A stretch of DNA of 64,000 nucleotides from Escarpia spicata (Eukaryota > Annelida > Polychaeta > Sabellida > Siboglinidae): NCBI GenBank assembly GCA_963995525.1, contig OZ023213.1, positions 19,152,072 through 19,216,071 of the forward strand, read 5' to 3'. Positions 30,642-41,133 of the stretch are shown one piece after another. Every line of letters begins with the position of its first letter. Position 1 is the first letter of the stretch. The notes under the pieces were generated by a model, which did no database searches, was not told where the DNA came from, and saw only the letters and a list, made by a program, of their open reading frames with translations. Made by a program: the position numbers and the translations under genes.

Positions 30642-32188
30642 AGAACATCATCAGACTATGCCCCTCAAAGACATGCAGTCTGGATTCCTGTCCCACTGAT
30701 CTTCTGAAGAAAACACTACGTATCCACATTCCCTATCTCGAGGCAATAGTGAACAACAGCTTTAAGCAAGGACTATTTCCGATCACTTTGAGAACAGCAA
30801 TTGTAAAACCACTTCTAAAAACCGACACTCTCGACAGAGATCTGCTGAAGAACTACAGACCGGTCTCCAACATAGCATTCATCGGCAAAGTCCTAGAGAA
30901 AGTTGCAGTTCGTCGTCTGATTGATCATCTCACTGTCAACGGGCTGCATGAAGAATACCAATCAGCATATAAGATGCTTCGCAGTACAGAGACTGCCCTA
31001 TTGCGTGTCCAGCTTGATATTGCTGGTGCACTTGACAAGAATCGTGCAATGTTGTTTGTCATGCTGGATTTATCAGCCGCATTTGACACGATTGACCATA
31101 AACACTTACTGACACTACTGCATGACGAGTACGGTGTGCGCGAAACGGCATTATCATGGTTCCGGACGTACTTGGGAGACCGCACCCATCGTGTCCAGAT
31201 TGACTCAATAACATCCGAGTCTATTCCGCTACAGAGTGGTGTGCCCCAGGGCTCGGTCCTTGGGCCAGTTGTCTTCACTCTATACACCACACCAATGCAG
31301 CGCATATTCAAAAGATATGAAATAAAGTACCATAAATATGCTGATGACATTCAATTATATGCGTCATACAATCCAGCTATACCAGGCGACCAAGCACAAA
31401 CAATGAGGCGACTCACAGACTGCATTGGGGAAGTCAGGCGATGGATGGCGCTGCGCATGCTGAAACTAAATGATGAAAAAACTAAGATGACCATCTTAAC
31501 ATCAAAACATCATCTCAAGATGTACGGAGGTTGCTCTATGACCATTGGAGACGATATAATTTCACCAGTAGACTGCATACGGAATTTGGGAATTCTCATG
31601 GACCAACATCTAACGATCACACATCACGTGACTGCTGTGTGTGCTGCATGTAACTACCATCTGTACAGACTGTCATCAATACGGCACTATCTTACAGTTG
31701 AAGCCGCGAAAAGTGCTGTCAACGCACTCGTCACCTCTCGCTTGGACTATTGTAACGCACTCTTGCACAACTTACCGTTATCCCAGACAGCTCGGTTGCA
31801 GCGAGTCCAGAACAATGCAGCCAGACTAGTAACACGCACCAGTAGACATGACCATATAACGCCAGTGTTAAAGGAACTGCATTGGCTGCCGGTTGCGAGT
31901 CGAGTTGTGTTCAAGGTGTTGGTGATGACTTACAAATGTAGTCATGGTTTAGCGCCGTCTTATCTGGCAGAACTTGTGCAGCCACGAAAGCGTGATGGAC
32001 GTCTACGCCAGGACCATGCGCCAACACTGCGCCAAGGCATCACGAAGAAATGCATCGGCGACTCGGCATTTGGCGCAGCAGCACCGCGACTATGGAATGA
32101 ACTACCGGTGGACCTTCGTGCATCAGGGACACTGGATAGGTTTAGAAAGTCTTTAAAGACTCATCTTTTTATTATACATTTTAATTAA
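30617..32188 (+). CDS. U7 second reverse transcriptase (B type), open frame
   Basis: It is open to TAA 32186-32188, with motifs A, B and C intact. It carries LGILMD and TITHH like U5 and U6. I see no private amino-acid change, so it is close to the consensus of the array. Confidence 0.9.
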   Translation, partial: LPTSEDEIKNIIRLCPSKTCSLDSCPTDLLKKTLRIHIPYLEAIVNNSFKQGLFPITLRTAIVKPLLKTDTLDRDLLKNYRPVSNIAFIGKVLEKVAVRRLIDHLTVNGLHEEYQSAYKMLRSTETALLRVQLDIAGALDKNRAMLFVMLDLSAAFDTIDHKHLLTLLHDEYGVRETALSWFRTYLGDRTHRVQIDSITSESIPLQSGVPQGSVLGPVVFTLYTTPMQRIFKRYEIKYHKYADDIQLYASYNPAIPGDQAQTMRRLTDCIGEVRRWMALRMLKLNDEKTKMTILTSKHHLKMYGGCSMTIGDDIISPVDCIRNLGILMDQHLTITHHVTAVCAACNYHLYRLSSIRHYLTVEAAKSAVNALVTSRLDYCNALLHNLPLSQTARLQRVQNNAARLVTRTSRHDHITPVLKELHWLPVASRVVFKVLVMTYKCSHGLAPSYLAELVQPRKRDGRLRQDHAPTLRQGITKKCIGDSAFGAAAPRLWNELPVDLRASGTLDRFRKSLKTHLFIIHFN

Positions 32189-32823
32189 TTTGAATTGTTT
32201 CGTCGTGACGGACATTATTTTAAAAAAAATTGTATTATTTGTCTTAAAATTAGTGTTTCTATTTTAATGTTCAGTATTATATGTCTTAAAACCAGTGTAT
32301 AGGTTTTTTAATACATTAATATACATTTATTTTATCACTTGTACAGCGCATCGATCCGCTATGCGGGAATTAGCGCTAAAGAAATACCGTATTATTATAT
32401 TATTATTATTAAATCTTGTACTTAAATTATTTGGGCGATAATACAGGTCGATTTGATTTTCGCGCTAGCAGGCTTACGTACACAACATACTAAGGCAGGG
32501 GCAGTCACCTATAAACTATATACTAACAGGCCTTTTAAACAAGACGTTCTTTTATACCCAGAATCGCCATGGGGGTGAAAACCTCTGACTTTTCTTTGCA
32601 CGGGCACTAAACTTCTTGTTACTTTGCACAGGCCTGCTGAGCGCGAACAATCATACGACCTGTAATATTGCCATTGATTATCGCCAACCCACTCTTTAAT
32701 AACCTAGACATTTACATTATTTTTAGTACAATTATACAGTTTTAGAATATTTTATTATTTTCAATTACTTATAATTTTTATGAGACATTATTATTTTATT
32801 CTTCACCATTTTGAGGATAGACA

Positions 32824-32997
32824 ATGTCACCAGCATTTTTATTGTGTGTTTTATTTTTATCCTGTGCTGTTGCTTCGAGAAGTTACGATTTTACGCTGTG
32901 CAAGCCACTTAGTCCCCAACAGTCGGCTGTCAATTTAACAGTTTCTCAGTACATGAGAACACAAAATTCCTTGTCACATCTTCACAGTTTGCCATGA
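32824..32997 (+). CDS. U8 small signal-peptide-like ORF (57 aa)
   Basis: It is a copy of the 728-901 ORF. The in-frame TGA is at 32995-32997. Confidence 0.5.
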   Translation: MSPAFLLCVLFLSCAVASRSYDFTLCKPLSPQQSAVNLTVSQYMRTQNSLSHLHSLP

Positions 32998-33057
32998 CTT
33001 AATCTTTGCTTTAATAGAAAGTTACTGCCAATCCCCCGCTCCAAGCCAACGTTTAAA

Positions 33058-33791
33058 TTGGCAATTATTATATTACTAGCAGGAGATGTAAGTCTTAATC
33101 CTGGACCTGCTATTAGGCGCAATATTCGAGTAGCCACCACTAACGTTCGATCTATTCGAGACAAAACAGCCTCGCTTACCGATTTATTAACTTCCAAGAC
33201 ATTAGACATCCTTGCAGTCACTGAGACCTGGCTCAGACCACATGACACAGCTGCATACATTGCTGAAATTTTTCCTTCCAGTTTCACCTTCCATCATCGC
33301 CCACGTTCAGTTGGGCGAGGTGGTGGTGTTGGATTTCTCGTTTCAAAACAGTTCAAAGTTAATTTGCATTCAAACCCTGATTACTCCAGCTTTGAGGCCA
33401 TCTGTGCCGAAATTTCCGATTCATCTTTCTCTGCTTATTTTGTGTGCATTTATCACCCTCCAGGACACCCGCCCATTTCTTTGAAGAATTCCAGGATCTA
33501 CTTGAAAATCTGGCAACTATTTATTCAGAATTTTATATACTCGGTGATTTTAATCTTCACCTGGACTCACCTACATCAACAACAAGTACATTTAATGACA
33601 TTCTGGCATCCTATGACATGAATCAACATGTTACCTTCTCAACACACATACATGGCCATTGGCTCGATCACTTAATCACCTGTTCAGATTGTAACAATAT
33701 TCAGACACCTACTGCTTCAGAAGGTTTATCAGACCACCACACTGTCATTGCTGATCTCAAAGTTAATAGAATTCCCGTAGAGTCCAAACAC
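33058..33791 (+). pseudogene. U8 2A-like leader plus endonuclease, frameshifted and truncated
   Basis: The 2A-like motif is at 33082-33108. One G is missing near 33471 (CACCCGCCC in place of CACCCGGCCC), so the frame shifts inside the EN. The correct continuation, with FFEEFQDLLENLAT, GDFNLHLD, HWLDHLIT and SDHH, lies in another frame up to the break. Private changes include FKDIL to FNDIL and KVTRIP to KVNRIP. Confidence 0.88.
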
Positions 33792-33792
33792 A

Positions 33793-33993
33793 TTTCGTCG
33801 TCACCTCAAAACCTATCTTTTCAATATCGCCTATCCTCCCTAGCTTCCTAGCACATCCATCCATTTGTTGACGACTTTCGCCTATCACACGAATACGAGA
33901 ATGCTCAAACCTTTGGTTTTGGTGCGCCACTGAGCTTGGATTGTCTGAGGATATTGGCGCGTAAGAAGTTATGTATTATTCTTATAATTATAT
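33793..33993 (+). pseudogene. C-terminal tail and 3' UTR of another CR1-like RT, joined to U8
   Basis: Right after the break the sequence reads FRRHLKTYLFNIAYPP followed by TAG at 33841-33843. This is the typical last helix of a CR1/L2-group reverse transcriptase. It is not the B-type ending (LKTHLFIIHFN). A 150-base 3' UTR follows with GGCGCGTAAGAAGTTATG and an imperfect TTATT-type tail to about 33993, again typical of this group. It may be the genuine 3' end of the A family, which the chimeric units lack. Between EN and this tail about two thirds of an element is missing. Confidence 0.65.
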
Positions 33994-34147
33994 TTAGCTG
34001 TTTTTTATATTAGAACCCCCTTGACAACTGCGAATAAAGACCGATTTTTTGTATAAATAATTCAGTCTAGTAAAGAAAGGGGTGATGATATAATATTATA
34101 TTTGAACGTACAACGACTTATTGATCAAGATCAGAGTTTAACATCTC

Positions 34148-36340
34148 TTGTCATCGAAGTTGTATCGCCACATACACATTCAAATCACACATCCAGCGTT
34201 TCTTGAAGAAAAAAGAAAAGGTCAAAATGCCTCAACCAATGAACCATCTTGTAAAATTGTACGACGTTCTGAGTCGAAATCGTTTAATTTCAAAGAACAA
34301 TGCAATTTTGGTGGCGATAGATGTTTTATTGCGGCCGATTCTCGAAATCCGGTCCGCTGGCAAACTGCTAAACTGTGCAAAGTATTTCAGCGTGATTCAA
34401 ACAACTAAACGTTCAAAGAAGTAATTATTGACATATGCATCAAACGTAAAGATGAGTTGTTTTGGCAGGTGGAAATCAGGCGTCTATGTGCGGTTAGTGA
34501 TCTCTATGCCGCCGATGCCCGTTACCACACCGACTTTAGATGCTCATTTACGTACTCTCGATCTGTACAGGCTGCAGCAGTGACCGCTGCGTCAGTCGCC
34601 AGTTGGCGGTCAGTCAGGAGACACTGCATTTGAAGAAGTATTGGATAGCATGAAATCCGATGTGGTACATATATTGACTTCGGTTGAAATGTACAGACTG
34701 TATAAGTCATATAAAGTGCAAATATTCATTGTCGCGTATTGGTGCAAGAGGTCTGATTTCTTTCACGATAAACTTTTGGTTCTTTCTGGTGCATGTTTGG
34801 CCAATCTGCTAATTGTCCACTGTACTGCTAGCAATTTTCTTTGGATTGAAGACGGTGACGACGATGACTTTTCAGTGGGAAATGTTAAAAAGTCGATACA
34901 AAAAGAAGAAAGGATTCTAGCTACTGTAAAACTTAGAACAATACGCGCATCGACAATGACATAGCTGGAGAAGATACCAGCTCAACTCTGAAGGCCTTAC
35001 TTTCTAAAGTATCCTACAAACTATACACCCTACGCTGGTTGCTTGCCATTTTGGTTGGAAACATAGTCACAAGTGCATTCACAAACCGACCAACAGCCCT
35101 GCAAATTGCCCTAAATATCGTGCTGAGAGAGAGAGAGAGAGGGGCGTTTGATTAACATCTTCCATGACTTTGCAATCACGTGTTCATACGACCTATTCTT
35201 GAGATACAAGGCATCAGCTACTTTATTTACAGCAACAAACAACGAACTCATTGGATTATCATAATCAGGTGTTGGTCTTGTTAAGATTTTTTCAGATAAC
35301 TTCAATGCAGACATATATTCACAGAACGGACAACAGTCAAATCATTCACTTGCAATTCTTACAAAACAGAACAGTCAATCGAATGTTGACACAAGCAAAC
35401 AACCTGAAGTTTGAGTTCTTTAAAACAGTTTTAAATGTACAGAGAACACGCGAGTTTGCTGTCTTAAAAACCAGGAAATCAAGCTAGCAGAATTACAGTC
35501 TTAAACCAAAGACAACGGTTGTTTAAAGTCCGTTGATTGTTTTTGTACCATCTGATCCTTCGACTGTCATGATTGCAATGAAAGAGGCTCAGCGACTAAT
35601 GATACACACTGGACAGACCACCAGTTGTACAAAGTTGCAGGCAACATAATGTGGGTATATTCTGACATGTTCGCCACCTTTCTGCCCAGACTAGGAGGTA
35701 TGCACATGTTTATGAGTTTTGTAAGATCAGTTGGGTTCCTGACGGGTAACGGTGGACCCGAAGGAGTATTCATGGCTGCGTATTGTGGAGTTGCTAGACA
35801 CTATCTGGAAAGAACTGTCCTCAATATACGAAAGCTTTGTGTATTGTTGTGGAAGAATTGATACGTTCGCTGATCAACAAAGCAGAGGACAAGACGAGCT
35901 CATGTATTTTCTGAAAGACAGAGCTGCAAGCAGCAAAACCTCAAAGTTGCGGATAGAGAACATTCTCAAGCCTTTGCTCATTGTGATAATGTTCATACGT
36001 GCAGAGCGCGAAGCAGTCTGGCCTCTTTATTTCTACGCCATCAAGGAGATCAGGACCAGGATGCAATGCTGGTGTAAAGCTTACGCCGTTAATTATGAAA
36101 CGGTAGGCTCTGATCTTCAAACCAGCCTCCTTAACATTGACGTTTCCAGAATGAGAGAGTCGCATACAATAAAAGCAAGCAACGATCCACAAAGAAGAGA
36201 TACCGGGCCGCATTAAATCTGACACAGCGGACAGGGAGATCGTTAGACAAATGCTGGAGATCTGCATTGATCCGTTGAACAATGAGGGTCAGCCTCAGGG
36301 CATTGTTAACATAGTGTCAGGGAGAACAGCTGCATAATAT
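34148..36340 (+). pseudogene. Decayed long coding region of an uncharacterised invertebrate repeat family
   Basis: Short coding stretches in changing frames can be read in one direction for about 2.2 kb. The N-terminal part (34148-34560) has a zinc-finger-like layout, with SFNFKEQCNFGGDRC and later KRKDELFWQVEI and SDLYAADARYHTDF. The middle (34630-35110) reads MKSDVVHILTSVEMYRLYKS and TLRWLLAILVGNIVTSAFTN. The 35625-36216 part reads LPRLGGMHMFMSFV, VVEELIRSLINKAED and FIRAEREAVWPLYFYAIKE. I recall such segments (GGMHM-MSFV, RAERE-WPLH) from large uncharacterised multicopy invertebrate proteins that are probably transposon-derived, but I cannot name the family. Many frameshifts and stops show it is dead. 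A GA run at 35122-35141 interrupts it. Confidence 0.5.
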
Positions 36341-36515
36341 GTGAATGTGTCACTGATCGGCAAAGACTCCGTAACTAGATGGCTCAGGTCTAGTAGAGTG
36401 CAATTTTAGTTACGTCAACGCTTGTGAATGCTGGCGGCAACCGTGTTCAACGCAACAAATGAAAAATTTAAATGTAATGATTTTTTTACATTTTAGGACA
36501 CATTTTCTAGCTCCT
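36341..36515 (+). repeat. Dispersed repeat R1, copy a
   Basis: This noncoding stretch is repeated in the same orientation at 59675-59854 with clear similarity over its whole length. It starts with TATGTGAATGTGTCACTGATC and ends with CACATTTTCTAGCTCCT. Copy a lies directly between the decayed coding region and repeat R2. Confidence 0.85.
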
Positions 36516-36790
<275 letters not shown>

Positions 36791-36965
36791 ATAAAGTATA
36801 ATTTATGAAATACGCGATATTTAATTATTAAATAACATTACATTAAATTCAGTGTTGAGAGCAAGTGGGGGTTTATTATAACTATTGGTTTGTGTAAATA
36901 GTGGTGAATTTTAGTATTGTTTATCAGAGGCAATTCATCCTAACTATGATACAATTATAATAATT
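36791..36965 (+). repeat. Dispersed repeat R3, copy a (uninterrupted)
   Basis: It matches 52672-52846 in the same orientation. Shared landmarks are GAAATACGCGATATTTAA, AACTATTGGTTTGTGTAAAT and TTTATCAGAGGCAATTCATC. In the other copy the similarity ends exactly where the minus-strand B element begins, so this copy looks like an unoccupied version of that site. Confidence 0.8.
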
Positions 36966-37209
36966 TGTTTTGTGTTTTATAAAAAAATTATTTTGCACAC
37001 AAAGTATTGTTTTCTTTCTTGAAAATAATATGCGAGCATTATTATAAACAGTGACAGGTGAATAAAAAAAATATAATTAGCATGTGTGCATGTCCTGCAA
37101 TTACTGAATGGTTCAACAATTCTAACAATTTTTAACATAAATCATGTCAGCAGTATAACATACTGTATAAAGGGCTTGATCAATATTTTATGGAACTTCA
37201 TTCTGAACC
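36966..37209. other. AT-rich interval without recognised features
   Basis: It is AT-rich sequence between R3 and the RTE-like relic. I see no coding, repeat or RNA feature. Confidence 0.6.
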
Positions 37210-38604
37210 ATTCTGGTTTTTTTAATGTTTTGAAAATTACATTACAGATTTGAACGACCAATGGGAAAAAATTACGGAATTAATCATACAGGCTGTAGAA
37301 GAAACTATTACTAGGTAGTGCAGAAAAGCAAAGAAAAAATGGATGAATGATGCTATGTTAACTTTGATTGACGAAAGGGGAAAATTAAGCAAAATCGTGA
37401 TGCTTATGTAACAATGAAAAAAGATGTAACGGCCAAATCTTATCTTGTGAAAAAGGTGTGGTTTAACGAACAATGAAAATAAATTGAACAGAATCATAAG
37501 CACAACAAACAATCCATGCATGATAGAATAAGAATAATTCACAGTAAAAGATCATGCGCAGCTACACTTTGCATGAAATCTAAAGAAGGCAACTTAATAA
37601 TGAAAAAGTCAAACTACTCGAGAGATAGTCACAATATATTGGTGAAATTTATACTGACGAAAGGGGTGAAAAACCCTAAATTAAGAAGAACTTTGATCGT
37701 CCTAAAATATTGAAGGATGGACCCGATAATATTACCATTGAAATGATTGAGTGTTAAATAAATTGTGTAATGATATAGTAACAGACGTCTTGAAAAAATT
37801 GATGTCAGCGGAAGAATACCAACTGATTTATCAAGATCCATTTCTGTAGCAACACCAAAGAAACCAGGCGCGATTGAATGTGAACTACACCATTAAATTA
37901 GTTTGTGAAGTCATTTCACCAAGATGTTGCTTAAAATTATTATGGCCAGGACGAGAAACAAAACTATCCTGGAAACTGCTGAAGAACAGTGTGAATTTGT
38001 AGAAGATAAAGGTGCAAGTAATGCAATATACATTCTACGAACACTGTTTGAGAGAGCATTGGAAGTTCAGAAAGATATGTAGGTATGTTTTATTGATCAC
38101 ACAAACACATTTGACAGAGTTCGTCATAAAGAAATAATATAAATACAGGAGAGTTTGAACAATGATGGGAAAGTTCAGATAGTTGTGAGAAATCATGGGA
38201 ATAAACAGCAGCAATACGAACAGCAAATGACGTCAATAAATTCATTTCAATAAAACATCGTGTAACACAATGGTGTGTCACATCACCCGATATATTTTTA
38301 TATAGTGAGATCATCTGAGTCATTACAAGATATGTCAGGTATTAAAGTAGGGGGATATAAACATGAATCATTTACGATATGCAGACGACACGGTACTGCA
38401 TGCTGTGAATGAAATATATCTACAAGAAATGTATGCCTATGAAAAAAAGAAAACAGAAATCATGGTCATCTCAAAGAAAATATACACTCTAACATGCAAC
38501 ATTTTAGCATATGGCACTGTTTTGAAGCTAGACCGAACGTTTGACTATCTGGGATCACAGATAACATCCGAAGGTCGATGCAATGAGATCAAGAGACGAA
38601 TTGC
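37210..38604 (+). pseudogene. RTE-like non-LTR reverse transcriptase relic, copy 1
   Basis: Broken plus-strand frames give KKMDE, RKGKIKQNRDAYVTMKK, GRIPTDLSRSISVATPKKPGA, LLKIIMARTRNK, GASNAIYILRTLFERALEVQKDM and CFIDHTNTFDRVRHKEI (motif A). Then come MNHLRYADDTVLHAV (motif C, 38363 onward), KKTEIMVISKKIYTLTC and DRTFDYLGSQITSEGRC. These are hallmarks of endonuclease-RT proteins of RTE-like non-LTR elements, though the clade name is my estimate. Stops and frameshifts are frequent and motif B is lost. The sequence is interrupted at 38604 by the next element. A second copy lies at 61975-63540. Confidence 0.78.
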
Positions 38605-40873
38605 TGTCGATTAAATTTAGAAACAAATTGTAAACGAGAATGAAACAGACTCACGCAAATACAGATCATTAACATAAATTTAAAACTGACTTACATACTT
38701 ATAATAAAATTCTTAAAAGTAATATTAGATTAGCTAAGCAAATGCATTATTAATCCAGTTTTGAAAAGCATAAGCATGATGTTAAAAAGACGTGGTGTTT
38801 AATTAAAGAAATTAGTCAGAAAAGTCAAAAGAAAGAACAATTTCCAGATTTGTTCAAAGTCGATGGGGAAATTATTAGCGACAAATGCATTATTGCAAAC
38901 AGATTTAAAACGTTTTTTAGTAATGCTGGTCATTCTCTAGCCTCTAAAACAACTACTAGTGGAGGTAAATCGTACAAAGATTACCTGAATAACCCGATAT
39001 TTCACACCTTCAGCTTTAACCCGATTAACATTGGAACTACTGTTAATATATTTGATCGTTTACCTCCAAAATCAAGTTGTGGAAACGACGGTATTTAAAA
39101 ACCATTACTAACATTAATAAACAAATTATATCAGCAATGCAGTCACTCTAATTATTATTCAATCAATAATAACTGGAACATTTCCAGACAAATTAAAAAT
39201 TGCAAAAGTCATACCCCTTTTTAAAAAGGTCTTGTTTCTTACTTTAACAATTATCTTCCTATTTCAATCCTGCCAGTGATTTCAAAAATTGTTGAAAGGG
39301 TTATGTTTGATCAAATCCACGATTACTTCCATTCTAAAGCGTCATACTACAGTAGCCAATATGGGTTTAGTAAGAAACAATCTACTGAGCTTGCTACACT
39401 TGAAATCATAGACAGAATTATACAAGAACTTGATAAATCGGTTACTCCAATACATATGTACCTTGATTTATCAAAAGCATTTGACACAATTGATCACAAT
39501 ATGTTGGTACAGAAGTTAAATTACTATGGATTAAATGACAAGGCTCTGGACCTTTGTACGAGTTATTTACAAAATCGTAAGCAATATGTAGATATTTAAA
39601 ATGTTAAGTCTAAGGAAATAGTCATCAACATTGGTGTCTCTCAAGGTTCAATTTTAGGGCCACTCTTATTTATCATATATATAAATGACATAGCATTTTC
39701 TAGTGACTTTTCAAATTCATAACGTATGCTGACGACACCACCCGTACTAGTACACTAAACACATTTAATGATTCAGAAAGCCAAATGCCAAGTGACTCTA
39801 TTAACAAAGAACTAACAAAGATTAGCAATTGGTTGAAAGCCAACAAACTGTCACTAAATGCCAAAAAGACTAAATTCATGATTTTTCGTATGCCTCAAAA
39901 GAAAGTAGAATACCCTGTATTACAAATAGATGGGGCATACATTGAATGTGTAAATGATTTCAATTTTTTAGGTATCACAATAAATAAACATTTAAACTGG
40001 CAGAGTCATACAAACAAAATAGCAAATAAAATATATAAAACAATAGGCATACTAAATAAACTTAAACACTTTTCTCCACCTAATACATTATATATTATGT
40101 ACAATGCTCTTATTCTCCCTCATATTAATTATGGCTTACTTTTATGGGGTCATCAGGCACATCGAATTTACAAATTACAGAAAAAAGCAATACGAATAAA
40201 AAGACTTCAGTTGCTAAACTTGGATGACTTATAAAATCCAACAATTAAAATGTTATTATCAATTAATTAACAATCTTTTACCCTACTACTTCAATGTTTT
40301 CCCAAGCACACACATTTATTATATTCATCAGCATTGCACACGTGAAAGAAATAATCTGTATATGTCCAGATTCAAACATGAATTTGCGAAAGAATGCATT
40401 AGACACAACATAGTAGAGACAGTTAACAATACACCAAGTATTATCATTAATAAAATTTACACCCACAGTCTATATGGTTTTTCAACATACACAAAAAACG
40501 TTTTTATTTTAAATTATAAATCCACTTATCGTATTCATAATTGCTTTATTTGTAATTCGTAATACATATTAGAATGTATACCGAAGTACCCATATGTACG
40601 TCAATGTGTACACGATTACATATAATCAGTCATTGTATTATGTAAGCCTGTTGACACATTGAGTAATTATCAACTATGAAAACAAGTCATATGATTTTCT
40701 GATTTGTCATGTAAATTTTAGTGTTGTTTATATTTATGGGGTGGCTCCTGTGCTAGCGATATTTTATATCTTAATGGGAGTCTCCCGATCTTATCTATTA
40801 CTTGCGTTATTCGTTGTATATGTATCGTATTTATAGGTCAAATAAATTGATTCTGAGTTCTGAGTTCTGAGTA
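38605..40873 (+). pseudogene. 5'-truncated Jockey/CR1-superfamily non-LTR element inserted in the RTE-like relic
   Basis: Coding blocks run on the plus strand: FKVDGEIISDKCIIANRFKT (38850), LPVISKIVERVMFDQIHDY (39260) and MYLDLSKAFDTIDHNML (motif A). Next are SQGSILGPLLFIIYINDIAF (motif B), SYADDTTRTSTLNTF (motif C near 39720, frame broken), LSLNAKKTKFMIF (39855), NFLGITINKHLNWQSH and PHINYGLLLWGH. The C-terminus is 40224-40562. The 3' UTR runs to a tail of TTCTGAG repeats at about 40850-40873, a known kind of short-repeat tail. At least three frameshifts or stops are present. The endonuclease and the beginning of the element are missing, as expected from incomplete reverse transcription. Confidence 0.82.
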
Positions 40874-41133
40874 TGTCATTATTACAGTTGTATGTACACA
40901 TGCCATCATTACCGAGGACAAATGTTATTTTAGTTGGTAGATGTAACACATTTTTATCATAGTACATCTAGCGTCAGGGATACTTTAAGGTCTTTCACCG
41001 GTGCAATTTGCCCTTGTGAAAACCCTACATGCCCGTGTGAAATCGAAAAGTAAATCAATTATGATCATTCGATATTACAACAGGAACAACATTGTCAACA
41101 CCGTGACACATCATAATCTATCTCACAACATAT
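40874..41133. other. Interval without recognised features
   Basis: About 260 bases follow the TTCTGAG tail. The interrupted RTE-like sequence does not visibly resume here. No coding or repeat feature is seen. Confidence 0.5.

Larger units (their letters stand above)
27827..32411 (+). mobile_element. U7: complete chimeric unit, both long frames open, EN Asp changed
   Basis: This is the last complete unit. The EN frame is open but has Asp to Asn in the HWLDHLIT motif. The second RT is open and shows no private disabling change. Confidence 0.93.
1..33791 (+). repeat. Head-to-tail tandem array of a 4585-bp chimeric retroelement unit
   Basis: The same sequence recurs every 4585 bases (4586 across U3, which has one extra A). 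Landmarks such as the RT stop recur at 92, 4677, 9262, 13848, 18433, 23018, 27603 and 32188. I place unit boundaries after the (ATT)n tail: U0 1-315, U1 316-4900, U2 4901-9485, U3 9486-14071, U4 14072-18656, U5 18657-23241, U6 23242-27826, U7 27827-32411, U8 32412 to about 33791. Units differ by scattered single bases and rare 1-bp indels, and share identical frameshifts and internal junction. The array continues past the left edge of the window. It behaves as a macrosatellite built from a non-LTR retrotransposon. Confidence 0.97.
32412..33791 (+). mobile_element. U8: right-most partial unit, ending inside the endonuclease
   Basis: It has the 5' UTR, small ORF, 2A-like motif and endonuclease of the A part. 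Similarity to the other units stops at about 33787-33792, soon after the SDHH motif. No first RT, junction or second RT follows. Confidence 0.92.

Noticed and set aside
1..33791. Bacterial or phage repeat system such as CRISPR
   Set aside because: The repeat unit is a 4.6-kb retroelement, not short direct repeats with spacers, and the gene content is eukaryotic.
316..33791. LTR retrotransposon or endogenous retrovirus
   Set aside because: No long terminal repeats, gag, protease or integrase; the endonuclease is AP-type and the tail is (ATT)n.
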